From Synergistaceae bacterium UBA6101 (GTDB lineage: Bacteria > Synergistota > Synergistia > Synergistales > Synergistaceae), in contig DIWR01000023.1 in assembly GCA_002428495.1 (NCBI GenBank), forward strand, positions 1 through 64,000: a DNA stretch of 64,000 nt, in the 5' to 3' direction. A program made the translations under genes and the position numbers. A model generated the notes under the pieces. That model did no database searches. It worked only from the letters and a program-made list of their open reading frames with translations, and was not told the DNA's origin. Every line of letters starts with the position of its first letter. The stretch's first letter is position 1. Shown piece by piece: positions 8,740 through 17,487 of this stretch.

Positions 8740-9636
8740 ATGGACATCAGTGAAAGCATGTCACTTCTCGAACGGATACGGTCAAAATATGAACTTTTCT
8801 CTCCGGCGCAGAGAGTCGTTGGCAGCTACATCCTCTCTTCATATAAATCTCTGGCTTACGTTACCCTGGCTGAGCTTGCAAGGCTGACTTCAACGGGACA
8901 GGGGACTGTAGTCAGGTTTGCGCAGGCACTCGGATACGGATCTTTCTCAAAGCTTCAGTCCGCATTAAGGGAAGAAATTGAAAAGAGCGCTCCAAAAACA
9001 TTAGAGATCTATTCATCAAAGAGCGTAAGAGGAAAGGGCACGTCGCCCTTCGATACCGTCTTTGAAATGGAAAGGACTCTCATGGACGACACATATCATC
9101 TGATAAAGAGAGATGACTTCAACGAAGCGGTGAGGATGATATCAGAAGCGCCTGCCATTATCATTTCAGGGACCGGGAGCAATTCATTCCTTGCGGAGTA
9201 TGCGGGTTATTTTCTAGGGACCATGAAGAAAAATGTCACTGTCATCAAAGGAACAGATATTTATGATATGGACCTGTTGCTTGATGCTCCTGAAGGGGCT
9301 GCAGCCTTTGTTTTCAGTTTTCCAAGGTATCCGATAAAGACTCAGTCGATAGTAAAAGTTATGAAAGAAAGAGGCATGGGAATGATCGGCATCTCGGATT
9401 CTATTGCTTCGCCCATTGCAGAGTACTGTGATCCGTTCTTCATAGTGCCGCAGAAGTTTATTTCATTCATTGATCCCTGCGCGGGAGTGATGTCTGTCAT
9501 CCATTCTATACTGTACGGTGTCTGGCTCGCTGACAAAGAGGGCTGCAGAAAACGTATTGAATCAAGGAACCGTCTTTTTGAGGGTATAAAAATATTTGTA
9601 TCAGATAATGTCTATCTTCCGGATCTTATACCCTGA
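8740..9636 (+). CDS. RpiR/MurR-family transcriptional regulator
   Basis: A 298-aa regulator with an N-terminal RpiR helix-turn-helix (about residues 1-80, with LTSTGQGTVVRFAQALGYGSF as recognition region) and a C-terminal SIS-type ligand domain (IISGTGSNS near residue 145). AGGAG lies 9 nt before the ATG. It is followed by the ornithine cyclodeaminase-family gene and diverges from the racemase gene, so it probably controls both. SIS domains usually bind phosphosugars; the amino-acid context here is atypical, though RpiR proteins near amino-acid genes are known. Confidence 0.85.
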   Translation: MDISESMSLLERIRSKYELFSPAQRVVGSYILSSYKSLAYVTLAELARLTSTGQGTVVRFAQALGYGSFSKLQSALREEIEKSAPKTLEIYSSKSVRGKGTSPFDTVFEMERTLMDDTYHLIKRDDFNEAVRMISEAPAIIISGTGSNSFLAEYAGYFLGTMKKNVTVIKGTDIYDMDLLLDAPEGAAAFVFSFPRYPIKTQSIVKVMKERGMGMIGISDSIASPIAEYCDPFFIVPQKFISFIDPCAGVMSVIHSILYGVWLADKEGCRKRIESRNRLFEGIKIFVSDNVYLPDLIP

Positions 9637-9695
9637 GTTCTTAGCAGTACATGACCCGGCATACCGGGAAAACTTATAGGGGAGGCGTTTTTGTT

Positions 9696-10685
9696 ATGGC
9701 GTACGATGTTCGTTTTATTTCTCAGGCAGATGTTGAGTCTCTCGGTATCACAATGAAGGAAGTAATGGACCATGTGGAAACGGGCTGGAAAATGAACGGC
9801 GAAAAGAAGACAGAACTTCCTGCAAAGATCGGAGTGCATCCCAGGCACGACTGCTATATGCACGCGATGCCATGCTGGATCGGCGGGGAAGTCGATATGG
9901 CAGGAATTAAATGGGTCGCCGGTTTTCCGAGCAATCTGCAGAAAAAACTGCCCTACAACAACGGCGTTTTTATCCTCAATGATGTTGAGACAGGGGTAGT
10001 CAAAGCTATTATGGACTGCAACTGGATGACTACATGGAGAACAGGTGCGGCGGCAGGGCTTGGAGCCAGGTATTTTGCTGATCCTGATGCTGAAGTAGTT
10101 GCAGTGGCAGGTCTCGGAACTATAGGTAAGATAACCCTGCGGGCATTTAAGGAAGTACTTCCCAAAATGAAGACAGTGAAACTCTATGATCCAATGCCTG
10201 AACAGGCTGACAGATATATCGAAGCAATGAAGGGCGTATGCCCCAACGTTGAATTCGTTGTTTGCCCCGACATAAAAAAGGCATGTGAAGACGCAGATGT
10301 GGTGACGACCTGTGCGCCGATACTGGAAAAACCGAACAGGATCATAACGGCGGATATGCTGAAAAAGGATGTCTTCTGCATGACGAGCGACTACGACTCA
10401 ACTTTCGCCGGTGATGTGGTAAATAAGGGAAGGGTGTTTGTCTGCGACGACCGGAACCAGTATTTGTGGACGCAGGAACACGGAGTCTATTTCCAGAACG
10501 GATATCCTCTCGCAGAGGAGATATATGCAGACATGGGTGAAGTCGTAGCAGGAAAGGCTGCGCCGGTGAGAAAAGGGCGCAGGACATGTCTCTTTATGGG
10601 GATCGCGAGCCATGATGTCATGACAGCGAAGCTGATCCTCGAAAAGGCCGCAGCCCAAAATGCGGGGATGATGCTGAAATTATGA
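9696..10685 (+). CDS. Ornithine cyclodeaminase / mu-crystallin family protein
   Basis: NAD(P)-dependent family whose members convert ornithine to proline or reduce cyclic imino acids such as pyrroline-2-carboxylate. ATG 9696 (329 aa) is chosen over the upstream 9651 frame because AGGGGAGG precedes it. The Rossmann motif AGLGTIGK is near residue 133, after the conserved WRTGAAAGLGA segment. With the neighbouring proline racemase, either ornithine-to-proline conversion or an imino acid reductase would fit; sequence alone does not decide. It is cotranscribed with the RpiR gene and ends before a terminator. Confidence 0.72.
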   Translation: MAYDVRFISQADVESLGITMKEVMDHVETGWKMNGEKKTELPAKIGVHPRHDCYMHAMPCWIGGEVDMAGIKWVAGFPSNLQKKLPYNNGVFILNDVETGVVKAIMDCNWMTTWRTGAAAGLGARYFADPDAEVVAVAGLGTIGKITLRAFKEVLPKMKTVKLYDPMPEQADRYIEAMKGVCPNVEFVVCPDIKKACEDADVVTTCAPILEKPNRIITADMLKKDVFCMTSDYDSTFAGDVVNKGRVFVCDDRNQYLWTQEHGVYFQNGYPLAEEIYADMGEVVAGKAAPVRKGRRTCLFMGIASHDVMTAKLILEKAAAQNAGMMLKL

Positions 10686-11047
10686 TCTTGATCACTTAGT
10701 ACTGCCCGAAGTAAAACCAGATATCAACGTTATAAGATAAGAAGAGGCCCCTACTGTTCTGTGAGACCGATCACGGACAGGGGGGCCTTTGTTTCTCCGC
10801 AGTATGGAGATCTCCTCGCGGAAACTGTCAGCTGCGTACATAGCCGGTAAGAGCGTATCGACGTGTATGTGTTTTGCATTTTTAGCTTGAGAATGGTGAT
10901 GTTTCAACTCATCTCTTCTTATGATGCAAATTACTGATATGTTTTTCACTCCTTTTATGTAATAATTAATAAATTGGCGGCTGAAATAACTGGAAATATA
11001 TACGGTTCCAGTCTGTGTTTCAGTAAAAAAATGAGGAGGTAACTGTA
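10686..11047 (+). other. Intergenic region: terminator and nifJ leader
   Basis: A 362-bp gap. Imperfect GC-rich hairpin 10745-10792 (AGGCCCC pairing with GGGGCCT, then TTGTTT) ends the upstream unit. The rest is an AT-rich leader. Just before the nifJ ribosome site, a nested stem at 10981-11023 (CTGAAA outer, CTGGAA/TTCCAG inner) would be in the 5' UTR. An outer TTTGCAT/ATGCAAA inverted pair lies at about 10873-10931. No gene seen. Confidence 0.5.
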
Positions 11048-14000
11048 ATGACAAAGAGGAAGATGGTAACACTTGACGGCAACGAAGCAGCAGCTTACGT
11101 TGCTCACGCAGTCAATGAAGTAATATCGATCTACCCCATTACACCATCTTCACCAATGGGTGAATGGTCAGACCAGTGGACTTCAGAGGGACGCCCCAAC
11201 ATATGGGGAACAGTTCCGCACGTTGAAGAGATGCAGAGCGAGGCCGGAGCCTCAGGCGCCTACCATGGTGCTGTACAGGCTGGAGCTCTTGGGACTACTT
11301 TTACAGCATCACAGGGCCTGCTTTTGATGATACCTAACATGTACAAGATCGCAGGCGAGCTTACAAGCACCGTAATGCACGTGACTGCCAGGACGCTTGC
11401 GACGCATGCGCTGTCAATTTTCGGAGACCACTCAGACGTTATGGCAGTCAGGACGACGGGATGGTCTATGCTATGTTCCTCAACAGTCCAGGAAGTAATG
11501 GACATGGCCCTCATTTCACAGATGGCTACACTTGAGAGCCGTGTGCCTATTGTTCATTTCTTTGATGGATTCAGGACGAGCCATGAAGAGATGAAAGTCG
11601 AAGAGATCGAATATGACGACATGCGTGCGCTTATAGACGACGACCTTGTCAGATCCCACAGATACAACAGGCTGAGCCCGGACTCTCCCTTTATACGCGG
11701 TTCCGCACAGAACCCGGACGTCTTCTTCCAGGCCAGGGAGGCATGCACACCCTTCTACGAAGCGGTAGCAGACATAACACAGAAAGCAATGGACCGCTTC
11801 GCGAAACAGGTCGGCCGCAAATATCACCTCTTCGATTACTACGGAGCAGATGATGCCGAGAGAGTGATCGTAATGATGGGATCGGGCGCTGCAGTTGCAC
11901 ACGAGACAGTTGACAGGCTGATGCAGAACGGAGAAAAAGTCGGGCTTCTGGTAGTCCGTCTCTTCCGTCCCTTTGATGTTTCCCGTTTCCTCAACGCACT
12001 TCCCGCGACAGTGAACAGGATAGCAGTGCTTGACCGCTGCAAGGACCCCGCAGCTATCTGTGAACCTCTCTGCATGGATGTAAGGGAAGCCCTTTCCGGC
12101 AGCGACATCATGGTAGTCGGCGGCCGCTACGGACTTTCATCGAAGGACTTCACCCCTGCTATGGTCAAGGGCGTATACGACGAACTAAAGAAAGCTCTGC
12201 CCAAGAACAGCTTCACCATAGGCATAGATGACGACATCAGCTTCTCAAGCCTTGACTACGATCCCTGCTTTGACACGGAAGACCCCAAGACGGTCCGCTG
12301 CCTCTTTTACGGACTTGGCTCAGACGGAACAGTCGGAGCGAACAAGAACTCCATCAAGATCATCGGCGGTGAGACAGAACTCTATGCCCAGGGATACTAC
12401 AGCTACGACTCGAAGAAGTCCGGCGGCATAACCGTAAGCCACCTCCGTTTCGGACCCAACCCCATATACGCCAGCTACATGATAAACAGGGCCAACTTTG
12501 TTGCATGCCACGTTTACTCGTTCCTTGAGAAGCTCGATGTGCTCAAGGGAGCGGCAGAGGGAGGGACCTTCCTCCTCAACAGCCCGTTCGGCCCGGATGA
12601 AGTATGGGACAAGCTTCCCAAGACCACGCAGCAGAGAATAATAGACAAGAAACTCAAATTCTACACCATAGACGCAGTCAAGATCGCAAGGGAAACAGGC
12701 ATGGGCGGGCGCACCAACACCATCATGCAGACATGCTTCTTCGCCATCAGCGGAGTGCTTGAGAAGAAGCGGGCGATAAAAGCAATCAAGGACTCAATAG
12801 TCAAAAGTTACAGCCGCAAAGGCCAGGCTGTCGTCGATCAGAACATAGCGGCGGTCGATGCAACGCTTGCAAACCTTTACGAAGTCAAGGTGCCCAAGAA
12901 GGCTACGTCAAAGTTTGACATCAAACCGCCCGTAGCGGACGATGCTCCCGAATTTGTCAAGGATGTCCTCGGCCCGATGATGGTGCTTGAAGGAGACGGG
13001 CTGCCCGTATCCTGTATGCCCGAAGACGGAACCTTCCCGAGCGGGACTACCCGGTATGAGAAGCGCAGTATTGCTATAGACATCCCTTCATGGGATCCGT
13101 CACTCTGCATACAGTGCGGCAAATGTGCGCTCGTATGTCCGCATGCCTCCATACGCGCGAAAGTCTATGATGCAGACCTTCTTAAAGGCGCCCCCAAGAC
13201 GTTCAAGAGTGCTGACGCAAAGTGGAAGGAATTCGAGGGAGCCAAGTTCACTGTCCAGGTAGCTCCCGAAGACTGCGTCGGATGCGGCCTCTGCGCATAC
13301 AACTGCCCTGTGAAGGCAAAAGAGGGCAGCACAGCGCGTCCGCTTATGATGGTCACACAGATGGATGTCCGCGAGAAGGAACGCGAGAACTGGAATTTCT
13401 TCCTCGGACTGCCAGATGTTGACCGCAGCAAGCTCAACCTCGGGCTTGTTAAAGATGTTCAGCTTCTCAGACCGCTCTTTGAGTTCTCGGGGGCCTGCGC
13501 CGGATGCGGAGAGACACCGTACCTTAAGCTTCTCTCATCTCTCTTCGGTGACAGGGCGGTAATTGCCAATGCGACAGGCTGCAGTTCCATATACGGCGGC
13601 AACCTGCCGACGACCCCATGGGCAGTCAACGATGAGGGGCGCGGACCTGCATGGAGCAACTCCCTATTCGAAGACGCAGCCGAATTCGGACTTGGTTTCC
13701 GCATGGCGATAGACAAGCACTGCGAATATGCAGCCGAACTCCTTGAGAAGATGGCCCCGGTCCTTGGCAAAAAACTTGTAAAATCGATCCTTGAAGCGCC
13801 GCAGACGACTGAAGCTGAGATAAGCGATCTCCGCAAGAAGGTCGAAGAGCTCAAGTGCCAGCTGGAGGATATGTGCACGGAAGAGGCTGAAGAGCTCATC
13901 TCTGTTGTGGACAGCCTTGTCAAAAAGAGCGTATGGTGCGTCGGAGGAGACGGATGGGCATACGACATCGGATACGGCGGACTTGACCACGTAATAGCCT

Positions 14001-14578
14001 CAGGCAAAAACATCAATATCCTGGTCCTTGATACAGAGGTCTACTCCAATACAGGAGGCCAGATGTCAAAATCCACACCTCGCGGAGCAGTTGCTAAATT
14101 TGCTGCCGGCGGAAAGAGGATGGGCAAGAAAGACCTTGCGCTTATGGCTATGAGCTATGGAAACGTCTACGTTGGAAGGGTGGCCATGGGAGCCAATGAC
14201 GCCCATACGGTCAAAGTGTTCCGCGAGGCGGAGGCCTATGAAGGGCCGTCGATCATAATAGCCTACAGCCACTGCATAGCCCACGGGATAAATATGGTGA
14301 AGGGTCTGGAGCAGCAGAAAAAGGCTGTGGAGTCCGGGCATTGGATGCTTATGAGATATAATCCTGACTTGGCGAAAGAGGGCAAGAACCCGCTCGTCCT
14401 CGACAGCAAGGAACCCAGTCTGCCGCTGAAGGATTACATTTACAACGAGACACGTTACAAGAGCCTTGCAGCAACGGATCCGGAAGTCGCAGAGATGCTG
14501 CTGAAAGAGGAAGAGAAGGACATAAAGGCGCGCTGGCGTTATTTCAGCCATATGGCCGCCATGAAAATGGAGGACTAA
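11048..14578 (+). CDS. nifJ: Pyruvate:ferredoxin (flavodoxin) oxidoreductase
   Basis: Single-chain homodimer-type PFOR (1176 aa) converting pyruvate and CoA to acetyl-CoA, CO2 and reduced ferredoxin in the cytoplasm. Domain I begins with YPITPSSPMGEW. A bacterial ferredoxin-type insert carries two [4Fe-4S] motifs: CIQCGKCALVCP near residue 687 and CVGCGLCAYNCP near 742. The proximal cluster motif ACAGCGETPY is near 815, the thiamine diphosphate motif GDGWAYDIGYGG near 967, and NTGGQMSKS near 1001. GAGGAGG precedes the ATG. It is followed 6 nt later by a carboxyltransferase gene, tying pyruvate oxidation and carboxyl transfer together. Confidence 0.97.
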   Translation: MTKRKMVTLDGNEAAAYVAHAVNEVISIYPITPSSPMGEWSDQWTSEGRPNIWGTVPHVEEMQSEAGASGAYHGAVQAGALGTTFTASQGLLLMIPNMYKIAGELTSTVMHVTARTLATHALSIFGDHSDVMAVRTTGWSMLCSSTVQEVMDMALISQMATLESRVPIVHFFDGFRTSHEEMKVEEIEYDDMRALIDDDLVRSHRYNRLSPDSPFIRGSAQNPDVFFQAREACTPFYEAVADITQKAMDRFAKQVGRKYHLFDYYGADDAERVIVMMGSGAAVAHETVDRLMQNGEKVGLLVVRLFRPFDVSRFLNALPATVNRIAVLDRCKDPAAICEPLCMDVREALSGSDIMVVGGRYGLSSKDFTPAMVKGVYDELKKALPKNSFTIGIDDDISFSSLDYDPCFDTEDPKTVRCLFYGLGSDGTVGANKNSIKIIGGETELYAQGYYSYDSKKSGGITVSHLRFGPNPIYASYMINRANFVACHVYSFLEKLDVLKGAAEGGTFLLNSPFGPDEVWDKLPKTTQQRIIDKKLKFYTIDAVKIARETGMGGRTNTIMQTCFFAISGVLEKKRAIKAIKDSIVKSYSRKGQAVVDQNIAAVDATLANLYEVKVPKKATSKFDIKPPVADDAPEFVKDVLGPMMVLEGDGLPVSCMPEDGTFPSGTTRYEKRSIAIDIPSWDPSLCIQCGKCALVCPHASIRAKVYDADLLKGAPKTFKSADAKWKEFEGAKFTVQVAPEDCVGCGLCAYNCPVKAKEGSTARPLMMVTQMDVREKERENWNFFLGLPDVDRSKLNLGLVKDVQLLRPLFEFSGACAGCGETPYLKLLSSLFGDRAVIANATGCSSIYGGNLPTTPWAVNDEGRGPAWSNSLFEDAAEFGLGFRMAIDKHCEYAAELLEKMAPVLGKKLVKSILEAPQTTEAEISDLRKKVEELKCQLEDMCTEEAEELISVVDSLVKKSVWCVGGDGWAYDIGYGGLDHVIASGKNINILVLDTEVYSNTGGQMSKSTPRGAVAKFAAGGKRMGKKDLALMAMSYGNVYVGRVAMGANDAHTVKVFREAEAYEGPSIIIAYSHCIAHGINMVKGLEQQKKAVESGHWMLMRYNPDLAKEGKNPLVLDSKEPSLPLKDYIYNETRYKSLAATDPEVAEMLLKEEEKDIKARWRYFSHMAAMKMED

Positions 14579-14584
14579 CAGTAA

Positions 14585-16171
14585 ATGGAAAAAAGCGAGG
14601 TAAAGCAGGAGATCAAGGATACCAAGGGCCGCGTGATAGCCACAAAAGTGAACTGCTCATCTGACTGCAATGGAAAGGAGGCTGCGGAAACCGTGAAAGA
14701 GTGCGTTGCTGAAGAGACAGAAAAAACTGTTATCGAAGTGAAAGAGGCGCCCAAACCGGAGAAAATAGCTGCCGCCCCCAGACCTAGAGTCGGAATAATG
14801 GAGACTGCTTTCCGCGATGCCCATCAGTCCATAATGGCAACGAGACTGAGGACAGACGACATGCTTCCCATATGCGAGATAATGGACGAGGTGGGTTACC
14901 ATTCAGTGGAGATGTGGGGAGGAGCAACCTTTGATTCTGCTATGCGTTTCCTGAACGAAGATCCATGGGACAGGCTCCGTCAGATCAAGAAGCGGATGAA
15001 GAAGACAAAGACCCAGATGCTGCTCAGAGGGCAGAATCTGGTGGGGTACAGGCATTACTCCGACGAAACAGTCCGTGAATTTGTAAAGCGGGCGATAGGC
15101 AACGGGATAGATATCGTAAGGATATTCGATGCGCTCAATGACCTGCGCAACATGTCAATTGCCGCAGAAGCCGTCAAAAAAGAGGGCGGAGATCTGCAGA
15201 TGTCCATCTCTTACACCATATCCCCCGTCCATACCCTTGATCTTTTTGCGAAGCAGGCTAAAGACATGGCGGACATGGGTGCCGACTCGATATGCATAAA
15301 GGACATGGCAGGACTTATGTCCCCGGTTGCCGCTTCTGAACTTGTTAAGGCTATCAAAAAGAAGGTCAACCTGCCGGTGCAGCTCCACAGCCACTATACG
15401 AGCGGCATGGCGTCAATGGCTTATCTTGCGGGTCTTGAGGCGGGCGCTGACGTTATCGACTGCGCAATATCCCCGTTTGCCATGGGGACGAGTCAGCCGG
15501 CGACAGAAGCGATGGTGGCAGCACTTAAAGGCGGTCCGCTGGACACACATCTCTCGCTTGAGAAACTCCTGCCTGTTGCGGAGTACTATGAGGGCCTTAA
15601 GAAAAAGTACAGCGACATAATCATGGGAGTAAGCGGAGTAGATATCAACATACTGCTCTATCAGGTGCCGGGCGGCATGTACTCAAACCTGCAGAGTCAG
15701 CTTAAGGAGGGAAATGCCTTCCATAAGTTCAAAGAGGTCATGGAGGAAGTCCCGAGGGTCCGCAAGGAGATGGGCTATCCTCCGCTTGTTACCCCGACCA
15801 GCCAGCTTGTAGGAACACAGGCTGCCATGAACGTCATTTCAGGAGAACGCTGGAAGGTGGTGTCCAAGGAAGTATATCAGTACTTCAGGGGTTACTATGG
15901 AACAACGCCCGCACCTGTCGATCCGGAGATCCAGAAGAAGGTGCTGGGCGACGAGATCCCGATCACCTGCAGGCCCGGAGAAAAGATCGAGCCTGAGCTT
16001 GAGGCCGCCAGGAAAGAGATGGGGGTCTGGATGACACAGCCCGAGGATGTTCTGAGCTACGTTCTATTCCCGCAGGTCGCCAAAGACTTTCTGCCCAAAA
16101 AGTTTGCAAAGGAAAACTGCGTTGACATTGGTTTGGAGGAACAGGTATCCCCGGAAGCATACGCGGTTTAG
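14585..16171 (+). CDS. Carboxyltransferase (PycB/OadA/transcarboxylase 5S family) without biotin domain
   Basis: TIM-barrel carboxyltransferase that moves CO2 between biotin and pyruvate/oxaloacetate. Seen: metal ligand Asp in FRDAHQS, the carboxylated-Lys motif CIKDMAGL and the HSH metal site in QLHSHYTSGM, followed by the conserved C-terminal PYC/OADA domain. It ends at about residue 528 with no MKM biotinyl domain, as in the 5S subunit of transcarboxylase. Residues 1-70 are an unusual leader holding three Cys and a Lys/Pro/Ala-rich linker-like stretch (EAPKPEKIAAAPRPR). A separate biotin carrier must be supplied in trans; none is in the window. Cotranscribed with nifJ. Confidence 0.85.
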   Translation: MEKSEVKQEIKDTKGRVIATKVNCSSDCNGKEAAETVKECVAEETEKTVIEVKEAPKPEKIAAAPRPRVGIMETAFRDAHQSIMATRLRTDDMLPICEIMDEVGYHSVEMWGGATFDSAMRFLNEDPWDRLRQIKKRMKKTKTQMLLRGQNLVGYRHYSDETVREFVKRAIGNGIDIVRIFDALNDLRNMSIAAEAVKKEGGDLQMSISYTISPVHTLDLFAKQAKDMADMGADSICIKDMAGLMSPVAASELVKAIKKKVNLPVQLHSHYTSGMASMAYLAGLEAGADVIDCAISPFAMGTSQPATEAMVAALKGGPLDTHLSLEKLLPVAEYYEGLKKKYSDIIMGVSGVDINILLYQVPGGMYSNLQSQLKEGNAFHKFKEVMEEVPRVRKEMGYPPLVTPTSQLVGTQAAMNVISGERWKVVSKEVYQYFRGYYGTTPAPVDPEIQKKVLGDEIPITCRPGEKIEPELEAARKEMGVWMTQPEDVLSYVLFPQVAKDFLPKKFAKENCVDIGLEEQVSPEAYAV

Positions 16172-16207
16172 CGCGCGGACTCACTAAATAACCAAATAAT
16201 GACTCAA

Positions 16208-16251
16208 AGGGGCCTCCAAAATCAATTACCCGGAGGCCCCTATTTTATTTT
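16208..16251 (+). terminator. Terminator of the nifJ operon
   Basis: AGGGGCCTCC (16208-16217) pairs perfectly with GGAGGCCCCT (16232-16241), followed by a T-rich ATTTTATTTT. Confidence 0.88.
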
Positions 16252-16346
16252 CCTCAGATATGAAAAATAGGATACAATTTTAAATTAGAAAGATTATTTT
16301 TCAGACCCAAATGTGATGTCAAACATCAGGAAAGGATGAAAAAATA

Positions 16347-17003
16347 ATGAAATTTTTTATCGATACCGCAAATATTGATGAAGTAAGGACAGCCTGTTCA
16401 TGGGGAATCATTTCAGGAGCGACAACCAATCCTACGCTTGTCTCAAAAGAGGGCAACGTGGATTTCCACACCCGTGTACGAGAGATAGCTGAAACTGTGA
16501 AGGGACCCGTTAGTGCAGAAGCAGTGTCGCTTGAAAAAGATAAGCTGATCGAGGAAGCAAGAGTGATCGCTAAGATAGATCCTAACGTAGTAGTAAAGAT
16601 CCCGCTCTGTCCGGATGGACTTGGAGCTGTAAAAGAGCTTTCAAAAGAGGGCATCAAGACCAACGTGACCCTTATTTTTTCAGCAAACCAGGCTATTCTG
16701 GCGGCTTCAGCGGGAGCAACTTATGTCAGCCCCTTCGTAGGACGGCTGGATGACATCGGTGAAGACGGAATGCAGCTTGTCAGGGATATAGCAGGAATAT
16801 TCGATATCTACGGGATAGAGACGAAAATAATCGCGGCGAGCCTCCGTCACCCTGCCCATGTCTTTGAATCTGCAAAGGCCGGGGCGGATGTTGCCACAGT
16901 CCCGTTCAAAGTACTCAAAATGATGTTTGAGCATCCACTGACAGCAAAGGGGATAGACCAGTTCAACAAGGACTGGGAAAAGTATCTGGGAGCTAAAAAA
17001 TAG
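16347..17003 (+). CDS. tal: Transaldolase (small TalC/FSA-type)
   Basis: 218-aa class I aldolase of the short transaldolase / fructose-6-phosphate aldolase family, acting in the non-oxidative pentose phosphate pathway. The family signature TNPTLVSKEG is near residue 28 and the Schiff-base Lys lies in VVVKIPL near residue 82. AGGAAAGG precedes the ATG. The gene is alone between a terminator and a repeat element. Transaldolase versus F6P aldolase activity cannot be settled by eye; the short form in anaerobes is usually annotated as transaldolase. Confidence 0.88.
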   Translation: MKFFIDTANIDEVRTACSWGIISGATTNPTLVSKEGNVDFHTRVREIAETVKGPVSAEAVSLEKDKLIEEARVIAKIDPNVVVKIPLCPDGLGAVKELSKEGIKTNVTLIFSANQAILAASAGATYVSPFVGRLDDIGEDGMQLVRDIAGIFDIYGIETKIIAASLRHPAHVFESAKAGADVATVPFKVLKMMFEHPLTAKGIDQFNKDWEKYLGAKK

Positions 17004-17042
17004 CAGGTTCTTAACTGCGATCGGTAAGTGCGGCATGAAGAT

Positions 17043-17485
17043 GCCGCGGCGAGCAGTTGGCAAGCAATAGGCAAGCAGTTGTAAAAGCGGTCAAACAATA
17101 GTCAAACAGTAGTCAAACAGTCGCAAGAACTTGAGTTCCAGCTCCTTATCGTCTTCCCGGTATGGAGTTGTCGGGAGAGTACCGTTTTCCATCAGGAAAA
17201 CTTTTTTAATTGACCTTAGTGCTCGAACCATTTCGAATGCGCTTTGAGATGCCGGGATCCAGTGTCTCTGAATCTAGTTTATTACTGGATTTAAGGGCTT
17301 TAGACAAAAGACGCTGGATCCCCGTTAAAGAGCGTCCGGGGAAGACAAAGAGGGGCCGGATCTTAAGGTCCTACGACGGCTCAGCTATTGCTCAGCCACG
17401 CTCAGCCATTGCTCAGCCGTTTTTTGAAACCTACTGCTTGCCTATTGCTTGCCAACTGCTTGCCGCGGGCAGATCCCCGCCCGCT
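17043..17485. repeat. Large nested inverted repeat, copy B, with 11-bp-phased heptamers
   Basis: This gene-free stretch fills the gap between tal and lysK. The outer arms 17043-17080 and 17432-17469 are near-identical inverted copies of about 38 bp. Inner arms near 17254-17266 and 17310-17323 (GGATCCAGTGTCT and its inverse) form a second pair. Within the arms, short cores recur every 11 bp: GCGAGCA/GCAAGCA at 17049, 17060, 17071; GTCAAAC at 17090, 17101, 17112; GCTTGCC at 17436, 17447, 17458. CTCAGCY occurs at 17380, 17391, 17401 and 17412, with one 10-bp step. The end sequence GCGGGCAGATCCCCGCCCGC is itself palindromic. It is related to copy A. No transposase. Confidence 0.82.
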
Positions 17486-17487
17486 TC

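Noticed and set aside
10692..11072. 126-codon minus-strand frame in the nifJ leader
   Set aside because: Crosses the terminator hairpin and the nifJ start, no ribosome site or known motif.
13459..14016. 185-codon minus-strand frame inside nifJ
   Set aside because: Shadow of the PFOR thiamine-binding region; low-complexity Ser-rich product.
17004..17487. CRISPR array reading of the 11-bp-phased repeats
   Set aside because: Units are only 7 bp with 4-bp spacing, differ between blocks and form inverted arms; no repeat-spacer layout or cas genes.
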